From assembly GCA_023386455.1 (NCBI GenBank), contig JAEWJO010000035.1:1-5512 (forward strand): 5,512 bases of DNA. The letters run 5' to 3'. Below the pieces are notes generated by a model that was not told the origin of the DNA, searched no databases, and saw only the letters and a program-made list of their open reading frames with translations. Numbering within the stretch: position 1 is the first letter of the stretch; each line of letters begins with the position of its first letter. Origin of the DNA: Pseudomonadota bacterium (GTDB lineage Bacteria; Myxococcota_A; Polyangia; Haliangiales; Haliangiaceae). Below are positions 1-5,224 of this stretch, one piece after another. The position numbers and the translations under genes were made by a program.

Positions 1-1266
1 CCGCCGACCCCACCGCCGCGGGTGAAGCCGCCGACCGCGCCGCCGCCGCTGCCGGCCGATCGCTCGAGGCCGGCGGAGCGTCCGAAGACGGCGTCGGTGC
101 CGCCGGTGCCGAAGTCGCAGCCGCTGATCATCGAGGACTATCCGCGCCGGCTCGAGACGCCCACCGGGCCGGAGCCGCCGCCGACGCGGATCCATCGCGC
201 CGAGGCGCTCGTCGACCGTCCGTTCACGCCGCCGGCCGTCTCGCAGGTGCCGGAGATCCCCGAGCCAGGGCTGCTCCACGCCGCGCGCTACGCGTACCAG
301 TTCGCGATCGCGCGCTGGCAGCGTCGCGGCGCGATCAAGCAGCTCGGGATCGAGATCAAGCAGGACACCGAGGCGCTCGACCAGGTGCTCGGTGCGCTCG
401 GTCGTGCGGCCCGCGGTGCGCGCGTCGAGGGCCGCGTGTTCTCGGCCGAGAACGCCGCGATCACCGCCGCCGAGGAGCGCGTCTCGCTGCTGCAGAAGGA
501 GAACACCGAGGTCGACGGCCGCAAGGTCGAGGAGAACTCGAAGTTCGTCGACGTCGAGCGCGAGCGGAACGAGAAGCTCGTCGAGGCCGAGAAGATGGTC
601 GAGGAGGCGCAGCGCGAGCTGCAGCACCTCGAGGCGCAGCGCCGCAGCCTGCGCGACCGTCGCAAGGAGCTCGAGCGCCGGCAGAAGGCGTACCTCAAGA
701 ACGCGGACGACTCCGATCGCCAGGCCGGCGCGGCGCCGCTCGGCGATCAGCGCCAGGAGCTGCGCCGGTCGGCCGAGGGTCACCGCAAGGAGGCCGCCGC
801 GCTCGAGCCCGACAAGCAGGAGATCGATCGCCGGCTCGCGTCACTCGAGCGGCCGATCAGCGAGGCGACCGCGCGACTGGACGCCGCCAAGGCCGAGCTC
901 GATGCCGCCAAGCGCAGCCTCAACGATGCCCGCGAGGGCCACACCCACCGCCTCGCCGAGCTCGACGCCGAGCAGAAGCGCAAGGCGCGCGAGGTCGGGC
1001 TGGCCGAGGCCGAGATCCAGCGACGCCTGGTCACATTGGGTACCCTCGTGAACCTGAACCGGATCGAGGACCCCCAGTTCGCGGAGCTGTATCAGCGGAT
1101 CGATCGCCTGCGAGGCGCCATCACCGCCCGGACGACCGAGATCGAGAAGCTGACCGCGGAGCGGGAGGCCTACGATCGAGGGACCCTCGTGCGCGGCGTC
1201 TCGACCATCGGAGGCGCATTCGTCGCCCTGATCGCCCTGATAGTCATTCTCCGCGCGGTCCTGTAG
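1..1266 (+). CDS. Proline-rich, coiled-coil protein with C-terminal membrane anchor (5' partial)
   Basis: I do not recognise a named family. The frame is open from the first base, so the true start is probably upstream; a GTG at 22 is the first in-window start, and residue numbers below count from it. Residues 1-85 are rich in Pro and basic residues and look disordered. Residues about 105-385 are almost entirely charged, Ala/Glu/Arg/Leu-rich helix typical of a long coiled coil, with a short Gly/Ala/Pro break near 233-243. Residues about 391-412 form one hydrophobic segment ending two residues before the stop. The protein therefore looks tail-anchored: most of it would lie in the cytoplasm, held to the membrane by its C-terminus. 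It is first of three closely spaced plus-strand genes, with 19 bp to the next. A scaffold or polarity role is possible but inferred. The coiled-coil and anchor reading is solid; function is unknown. Confidence 0.8.
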   Translation, partial: PPTPPPRVKPPTAPPPLPADRSRPAERPKTASVPPVPKSQPLIIEDYPRRLETPTGPEPPPTRIHRAEALVDRPFTPPAVSQVPEIPEPGLLHAARYAYQFAIARWQRRGAIKQLGIEIKQDTEALDQVLGALGRAARGARVEGRVFSAENAAITAAEERVSLLQKENTEVDGRKVEENSKFVDVERERNEKLVEAEKMVEEAQRELQHLEAQRRSLRDRRKELERRQKAYLKNADDSDRQAGAAPLGDQRQELRRSAEGHRKEAAALEPDKQEIDRRLASLERPISEATARLDAAKAELDAAKRSLNDAREGHTHRLAELDAEQKRKAREVGLAEAEIQRRLVTLGTLVNLNRIEDPQFAELYQRIDRLRGAITARTTEIEKLTAEREAYDRGTLVRGVSTIGGAFVALIALIVILRAVL

Positions 1267-1285
1267 TACCCTGGGTGGGCCCCCG

Positions 1286-1288
1286 GTG
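1286..1288 (+). promoter_or_regulatory. GTG start with weak Shine-Dalgarno in a 19-bp intergenic gap
   Basis: The gene begins with GTG 19 bp after the preceding stop. The only purine-rich stretch ahead of it is GGGTGGG at 1273-1279, six bases from the start, not a good match to AGGAGG. Translation may depend on coupling with the upstream gene. No other in-frame start gives a complete first beta strand, so the start choice is fairly safe. Confidence 0.5.
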
Positions 1289-2383
1289 CCCAAGGTTCTT
1301 GTATCGAATAACAGCGAGCTTTTGCGGCACTTCACGGCGCCGCCATTCCAGAGGCTCGGCCTGCAGTTGCTCGTCGCGCAGAACGCGAATGAGGCGACTT
1401 CGCTGTTCGACAAGGAAGAGCCGCCGCTGGTCGTGCTCGATGCCGAGACCGAGGGCTTCGCGGTCGCCAAGCAGTGCAAGGCGAAGAACCCGACCGCGCG
1501 CGTGATCCTCGTGGCCGGCAAGCGGCTCTCGGGCGACCAGATGCGCGAGGTCGCGGCGAGCGGCTGCGACGAGCTGCTGATCGCGCCGATGACCGCGGAC
1601 GAGCTTCACGACGTCATCGCCATCCAGCTCGGCGAGCCGCGCCCGGGGACCGAGGCGTTCGCGGTCAACATCCAGTTCGGCGGCCGCAAGGTCGACGCGA
1701 CCGTGTCGAACCTGTCGATCGACGGCGTTCGCATCGTCGTCATGGAGCCGGTTGCCGAGGGTCAGCCGGTCGAGGTCACGATCACGCCCGAGGGCGAGCC
1801 GGCGGTCGTGATCAAGGCATCGTGCGTGTGGGCGCAGCCGCGCGACGGCAAGACGGTCGCCGGCATCGCGTTCGGTGCGCTCGACGACAAAGCTCGCACG
1901 CAGCTCGCGAAGCTGACCCAGTGGCAAGTCGTCAAGGACGGCGAGCGCACGCGCGTCGTCCTGCGCGGCGACTTCACCGAGGCGACGCGGTTCGACGAGC
2001 TCTTGCCGGCGATGGTCGGCCGCGTCGTGTTCGACATGGCACAGGTGACGTACATGAACTCGCTCGGCGTCCGCGCGTGGTGCGAGTTCCTGCGCCAGGC
2101 CCGGATCCAGGGTTACGAGTTCCACGCGTGCTCGGTGCCGTTCGTGCTGCAGGCGTCGATGGTCAAGGACGTGATCGGCCGCGGCACGGTTACGTCGTTC
2201 TTCGCGCCGTTCCACTGCCTCAGCTGCGATCACCAGGAGGAGCGCCTGCTGCAGTCGGCGGCGATCCTCGCGAGCAACCTCGAGCCGCCGGTCTTCAAGT
2301 GCCCCAACTGCGGCGGGGCGCTCGAGTTCGACGATCTCCCCGAGCGGTACTTCGCGTTCCTCCAGCAGGACGACCCCGAGTAG
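1286..2383 (+). CDS. Multidomain signalling protein: receiver-like, PilZ, STAS-like and zinc-ribbon domains
   Basis: A 365-residue cytoplasmic protein with no membrane segment. Residues 1-115 resemble a response-regulator receiver: Asp52 sits in the usual phospho-acceptor place (VVLDAE), but the acidic pair after strand 1 is replaced by Asn8-Asn9 and the conserved Lys-Pro is Ala100-Pro101. Residues about 122-205 match a PilZ domain through NLSIDG (142-146 region), the (D/N)xSxxG motif of c-di-GMP binders; the usual RxxxR is not visible. Residues about 212-308 resemble STAS: VVFDMAQVTYMNSLG at 247-261 parallels the anti-sigma-antagonist strand and phospho-serine loop, with Asn258-Ser259 in place of Asp-Ser. 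Cys311/Cys314 and Cys339/Cys342 form two CxxC pairs, a likely zinc ribbon. The GTG start at 1286 is the only reasonable one, as the next Met is residue 86; only a weak GGGTGGG (1273-1279) precedes it. Likely a signal-integrating adaptor; the input and partner are unknown. Confidence 0.85.
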   Translation: MPKVLVSNNSELLRHFTAPPFQRLGLQLLVAQNANEATSLFDKEEPPLVVLDAETEGFAVAKQCKAKNPTARVILVAGKRLSGDQMREVAASGCDELLIAPMTADELHDVIAIQLGEPRPGTEAFAVNIQFGGRKVDATVSNLSIDGVRIVVMEPVAEGQPVEVTITPEGEPAVVIKASCVWAQPRDGKTVAGIAFGALDDKARTQLAKLTQWQVVKDGERTRVVLRGDFTEATRFDELLPAMVGRVVFDMAQVTYMNSLGVRAWCEFLRQARIQGYEFHACSVPFVLQASMVKDVIGRGTVTSFFAPFHCLSCDHQEERLLQSAAILASNLEPPVFKCPNCGGALEFDDLPERYFAFLQQDDPE

Positions 2384-2387
2384 GCCG

Positions 2388-3884
2388 ATGCGCAAGCTCT
2401 TCGTGCGATCCGTCGTGATCGCATTCGTGGCGTTTGCCGTTCTGTTCGGGATCGAGTTCTTCGTCGAGTGGAGCCGGGCGGGCTATCCCGGCTGGGGCGC
2501 GACCAGCTGGGTCGGCGTCAAGAACGAGAAGCTCGTCGACATCCTGAGCCCGATGGCGCGCGCGTACAACAACGTGCTCGCGATGCTGCTCGCGACGATC
2601 GGTCTCGCGATCCCGCTGACGGCGAACATGCACACGCCGAAGCTGATCGAGATGTTCTTGAAGGACCGCATCAACCGGTGGGTCCTGTCGTTCATGGCGA
2701 TCGGCGCCGCGCACGTCCTGTGGGTCGAGTACATGATCGGCCCGCAGTTCGCGCCGATGTGGTCGTTCTCGATCGCGATCTTCATGGCGATCGTCGGCTG
2801 GGTGATCCTGCTGCCGTACTTCTTCTACGTCGTGCGGTTCGTCGATCCGTCGCGGCTCCTGATCCGGCTGCGCGACGGCACGATGGCCGTCGTGGCGCAG
2901 GTCGCCGACCGAAAGTTCGATCCGATGGACGCGCAGCCCGACATCTCGACGCGCGTGAGCCAGATCGGCACGATCATCATCAAGTCGCTCGACCGCAACG
3001 ATCGCGACGTCGCCGCCGAGGGCACGTGGGCGATCAAGAAGATGCTCGACGACTACGACCAGTACAAGCACCGCATGCCGAAGGAGTGGTTCAAGGTCGA
3101 CCGCGCCGACTTCGTCGGCCTGTCCGACGAGGCGCTCGAGATGCTGACCGAGAACCGCACGTGGTTCGAGATGAAGTGCCTGCAGCAGATCGAGCACGGC
3201 TTCCTCCGCGCGCTGCACGGTGCGAACGACACGGTGTCGACGTTCTCCGACGCGACGCGCGTCATCGCGTGCCGCGCCGATGACCATCACGACGAGCAGG
3301 CGATCCGCCTCTGCATCCGGTTCTTCAACAACTTCCTGCGCGAGGCGATCAAGGTGCGCAACCTGCGCGCGGTCTACGACGTGTTCCACCAGTACCGCCG
3401 GCTCGGCCGCGATCTGGTCGACCGCCCCGAGGTGCTGCGCGCGATCGGCAACCACTTCGCGTACTACGCGGCGATGGCGCGCAACTACGGCATGCTGTTC
3501 GCGCCGCAGCTCGCGCTGTTCGATCTCGGCTACGTCACGCGCCGCGCCTACGAGCGCGCGTCGCCGGCGGCCGGCGATCTGCTGAAGACGGTGCTGTCGC
3601 TGCCGCATCGCACGGCGGACGATCTGCACTCGATGGCGGTCAAGGCGAAGCTGATCCTCGGCGGGTTCTTCGTCGAGAACACGCTCGACGTCGAGGCCGA
3701 CCTCGTGCGCAAGAACCTCAGCGACGTCGACGCGACGCACATCGAGCGCGCCCAGCACGAGCTGCTCGATGCCGAGCGCTCGTTCTTCGAGGTCACCGAT
3801 CGCCAGCTGAACCTCGAGTACGTGCCGGTCGAGCGCCGCGAGCCGCTCAAGCAGTTCTGCGACTCGCTGCAGCCGTCCGTGTAG
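2388..3884 (+). CDS. Four-helix membrane protein with long cytoplasmic C-terminal region, DUF2254-like (tentative)
   Basis: A 498-residue inner-membrane protein. Hydrophobic segments lie near residues 7-25, 60-80, 98-118 and 128-150, leaving about 345 residues of soluble, mainly helical and charged sequence. The stretch around 83-103 (TPKLIEMFLKDRINRWVLSF) between helices 2 and 3 resembles the equivalent loop of DUF2254 membrane proteins as I remember that family. The family's SPGINDP-type motif is not seen in the soluble part, so the assignment is tentative. The soluble part has no catalytic motif I recognise. The ATG is four bases after the TAG of the signalling gene, and the only ribosome-binding-like bases (AGG at 2382-2384) overlap that stop, so translational coupling is likely. 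It closes the operon-like trio and may be the membrane partner or output of the upstream signalling protein. Its stop lies 6 bp from the stop of the convergent gene. Confidence 0.85.
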   Translation: MRKLFVRSVVIAFVAFAVLFGIEFFVEWSRAGYPGWGATSWVGVKNEKLVDILSPMARAYNNVLAMLLATIGLAIPLTANMHTPKLIEMFLKDRINRWVLSFMAIGAAHVLWVEYMIGPQFAPMWSFSIAIFMAIVGWVILLPYFFYVVRFVDPSRLLIRLRDGTMAVVAQVADRKFDPMDAQPDISTRVSQIGTIIIKSLDRNDRDVAAEGTWAIKKMLDDYDQYKHRMPKEWFKVDRADFVGLSDEALEMLTENRTWFEMKCLQQIEHGFLRALHGANDTVSTFSDATRVIACRADDHHDEQAIRLCIRFFNNFLREAIKVRNLRAVYDVFHQYRRLGRDLVDRPEVLRAIGNHFAYYAAMARNYGMLFAPQLALFDLGYVTRRAYERASPAAGDLLKTVLSLPHRTADDLHSMAVKAKLILGGFFVENTLDVEADLVRKNLSDVDATHIERAQHELLDAERSFFEVTDRQLNLEYVPVERREPLKQFCDSLQPSV

Positions 3885-3918
3885 TGCGGGCTAGGGGCGG
3901 ATCTTGATCGACGGCTGC
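3869..3918. repeat. 9-bp inverted repeat across the convergent stop codons
   Basis: GCAGCCGTC at 3869-3877 is the exact reverse complement of GACGGCTGC at 3910-3918, with 32 bases between. The arms lie inside the last codons of the two convergent genes, whose stops are 3882-3884 (plus) and 3893-3891 (minus). There is no T-tract on either side, so it is not a classical intrinsic terminator, and the long loop makes it a weak hairpin. It could still contribute to two-way termination, since there is no room for anything else. In GC-rich DNA a 9-bp match may also be chance. Confidence 0.35.
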
Positions 3919-4316
3919 TCCGCCGGCGGTGCGTTCTTGTCGACCTTGAGCGAGCCGGTCTGCGACGACCACATCAGGTAACCGACGACGGCGAGCGCGA
4001 CGAGCGCGACGACCAGCAGCACGCCGAACGGCACGCGGTCGCCGAGCGTCCTGCGCGCGAAGAACCGGCCGGCGCTGCGCTTGTGGATCGTCGACGTGAC
4101 GTCCTCGACGAACGTCTCGGGCGGCTTCGCCTTGCGCAGGCCGGAGATGTGCTTGCGCTCCTCCTCGGCGGCGACCATCTCGTCGTGCACGCGCTTCCAC
4201 GCGTCGTCCGACTCGATCTTCCTGGCAACCTCGGCCTTCTCGGCCGCGGGTAGGGCGTCGGCGAGGTAGTCGGAGACCTTCACGATGATCTCGTCGTCGT
4301 CGGCCATCTCACTCAT
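3891..4316 (-). CDS. Probable anti-sigma factor, cysteine-free, single-pass membrane protein
   Basis: A 141-residue protein. Residues 10-60 are an acidic/basic helical region beginning VSDYLADALPAAEKAEVARK, which resembles the start of anti-sigma domains of the ZAS/zf-HC2 type (Y-L-x-x-x-L-x-x-x-E), but there is no cysteine anywhere, so no zinc site and no redox sensing by that route. One transmembrane helix lies near 95-116, followed by about 25 residues that would be periplasmic. This is the usual layout of a membrane-bound anti-sigma factor. The start ATG overlaps the end of the sigma gene by 8 bp (ATGAGTGA), and a good Shine-Dalgarno (AGGAG, minus strand 4327-4323) sits six bases ahead of it, favouring this ATG over the one three codons later. 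Function rests on layout and partnership with the sigma gene; release by regulated proteolysis or another signal is inference. Confidence 0.75.
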   Translation of the reverse strand: MSEMADDDEIIVKVSDYLADALPAAEKAEVARKIESDDAWKRVHDEMVAAEEERKHISGLRKAKPPETFVEDVTSTIHKRSAGRFFARRTLGDRVPFGVLLVVALVALAVVGYLMWSSQTGSLKVDKNAPPAEQPSIKIRP

Positions 4317-4896
4317 GCTGCTCTCCTACGTGACGCTGGAGCTTCTTGCGCAAGACGAGGCGTGCGCGGTGCAGGCGTGACTTCACCGTGCCATCTGGCA
4401 GCCCGGTGATCTCGCAGATCTCCTCGATCGACAGGTCCTCGACGTCGCGGAGTACGACGACGACGCGCTGATCCTCCTCGAGGCCCGCGATCGCCTCCTG
4501 GAGGAGCTTCTCCATCTGCGCGCCCTCGAGTGCGCGATCGGGCGACGATGGCACCGGCGTACCGATCGCGCCGTTGCTTCCGGTCGAGGTCTCGTCGAGC
4601 TCGTCGCGATCGCGGTCGTGCCGGCGCGCGAGGTACTTGATCCGGTTCTTGCAGTGATTGACGGCGACCCGGTAGAGCCACGTCGAGAACTTCGACTCCT
4701 CGCGGAACGTGTGGATCGTCTTGAAGATCGCGATGAAGACTTCCTGGGCGACGTCCTCGGCCTCGGCCCGGTTGCCCAGCATCCGGAACGTGATGTTGAA
4801 GACCCGGTCCCGATGCTCGGCCACGAGCTCGCGAAAAGCCCGTTCATCGCGGTCGCGGAGGCGCCGGAGTAGCGTCCGCTCGGGCTCAACAGACAT
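4309..4896 (-). CDS. ECF (RpoE-like) RNA polymerase sigma factor
   Basis: A 195-residue sigma-70 family protein of the extracytoplasmic-function type, which would direct RNA polymerase to a stress or envelope regulon. Region 2 spans about residues 20-90, with the diagnostic AEDVAQEVFIAIFK (46-59) and FSTWLYRVAVNHCKNRIK (70-87). Region 4 spans about 128-187, with LEEDQRVVVVLRDVEDLS followed by the helix-turn-helix IEEICEITGLPDGTVKSRLHRAR (159-179 area). A hydrophilic linker (92-127) joins them, as is normal. The frame stays open upstream to an ATG at 5145, but those 83 residues look non-coding and have no sigma homology; the ATG at 4896 gives the family's usual length and N-terminus. No good Shine-Dalgarno precedes it. 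The gene overlaps the putative anti-sigma gene by 8 bp, the classic sigma/anti-sigma arrangement. Such operons commonly autoregulate, but I see no clear ECF-type promoter here. Confidence 0.95.
   Translation of the reverse strand: MSVEPERTLLRRLRDRDERAFRELVAEHRDRVFNITFRMLGNRAEAEDVAQEVFIAIFKTIHTFREESKFSTWLYRVAVNHCKNRIKYLARRHDRDRDELDETSTGSNGAIGTPVPSSPDRALEGAQMEKLLQEAIAGLEEDQRVVVVLRDVEDLSIEEICEITGLPDGTVKSRLHRARLVLRKKLQRHVGEQHE
4323..4327 (-). promoter_or_regulatory. Shine-Dalgarno AGGAG for the anti-sigma gene
   Basis: On the minus strand AGGAG ends six bases before the ATG at 4316. It lies inside the last codons of the sigma gene. It is the clearest ribosome-binding site in the window and supports independent or reinitiated translation of the downstream partner. 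Confidence 0.75.
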
Positions 4897-4907
4897 GGGA
4901 CTGCGCG

Positions 4908-4934
4908 AGCATAACCGTGTGGATCGATAGACAA
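4908..4934 (-). promoter_or_regulatory. Weak candidate promoter for the sigma/anti-sigma operon
   Basis: On the minus strand TTGTCT (4934-4929) is followed after 15 bases by TATGCT (4913-4908). Each matches four of six consensus bases of a housekeeping promoter, and the spacing is shorter than the ideal 17. If real, transcription would start only about five bases before the sigma ATG, which fits the missing Shine-Dalgarno. This is a weak match and may be chance. Confidence 0.2.
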
Positions 4935-4960
4935 CCGGGCGCTGTCCGGGTTTCGGCCTA

Positions 4961-4990
4961 CCCCGGTGTACCCCGTGCTCCCGGGTACCC
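4961..4990 (-). other. G-quadruplex-compatible G-tract array (minus strand)
   Basis: The plus strand has C-tracts at 4961-4964, 4971-4974, 4980-4982 and 4988-4990, separated by 6, 5 and 5 bases. The minus strand, which is the coding strand for the sigma gene, thus fits the G3+ N1-7 quadruplex pattern. A fifth tract (5000-5002) lies nine bases further away. The same bases can form a competing GGGTACCC duplex, so folding is not certain. Confidence 0.45.
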
Positions 4991-5147
4991 TGCGCCTTAC
5001 CCTGACAAGCCCGGATAGGCCCAGGGGCCGCGTTTACGGTGGCTTTTCGCCAAATGTGCCTGTAACTTTCTTTTTGCCACGGTCCGTCGGTCTGCAGGCT
5101 GCTCGCATGTTCGCGTTTGGCTAGGTCCCGGTGCTCAGTGGGCAACA

Positions 5148-5157
5148 GTTTCGAAAC
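5148..5157. repeat. Perfect 10-bp palindrome GTTTCGAAAC
   Basis: A self-complementary 10-mer lies 67 bases before the RRM start. A symmetric site this size in a promoter region could bind a dimeric regulator, but no second copy is visible, so it is only a candidate operator. Confidence 0.25.
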
Positions 5158-5176
5158 CCGCTTCCGAGCACAGTAG

Positions 5177-5189
5177 GCCCCTCAGGGGC
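5177..5189 (+). promoter_or_regulatory. Small leader hairpin upstream of the RRM gene
   Basis: GCCCC (5177-5181) and GGGGC (5185-5189) form a five-pair stem with a three-base loop. The overlapping GGCCC (5176-5180) can pair instead with GGGCC (5205-5209), 15 bases before the start codon. The two pairings exclude each other. No T-tract follows, so this is not a terminator. A role in translation control is speculative. Confidence 0.3.
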
Positions 5190-5224
5190 GGGATTAGTCA
5201 CGTAGGGCCAGACCGAGCAAGCTG

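Larger units (their letters stand above)
4897..5224. other. Divergent intergenic control region
   Basis: This stretch of about 330 bases separates the minus-strand sigma gene from the plus-strand RRM gene and must carry the promoters of both. It contains a C-tract array at 4961-4990 (G-tracts on the minus strand), four TACCC repeats between 4959 and 5002, an AT-richer patch at about 5040-5078, a perfect palindrome GTTTCGAAAC at 5148-5157, and a short hairpin at 5177-5189. The minus frame is open through much of it, but its translation shows no family features, so I read it as non-coding. I cannot assign a confident -35/-10 pair for the RRM gene. Confidence 0.7.

Noticed and set aside
1272..1292. 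Possible hairpin TGGGTG / TGCCCA around the GTG start at 1286
   Set aside because: Only four Watson-Crick pairs plus two wobbles; too weak to call a regulatory structure.
1244..2395. Long minus-strand open frame (383 codons) opposite the signalling gene
   Set aside because: Its translation is Arg/Asp/Leu/His-rich without domain features and lies wholly antisense to a gene with clear PilZ and CxxC motifs; it is a GC-rich shadow frame.
2295..3758. Long minus-strand open frame (487 codons) opposite the membrane-protein gene
   Set aside because: Arg/His/Asp/Val-rich, low complexity, no hydrophobic or domain pattern, while the plus strand encodes good membrane helices; a shadow frame.
3920..3929. 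Palindrome CCGCCGGCGG near the anti-sigma gene end
   Set aside because: Built only from G and C in a coding region of very high GC; expected by chance.
5040..5052. Inverted repeat TGGC-TTTTC-GCCA in the divergent region
   Set aside because: A four-base stem is too short to stand out from chance and has no matching promoter elements.
4897..5145. N-terminal extension of the sigma gene to an ATG at 5145
   Set aside because: The 83 extra residues do not resemble any sigma domain, composition is unlike the neighbouring coding sequence, and the ATG at 4896 gives the normal ECF length and N-terminus.
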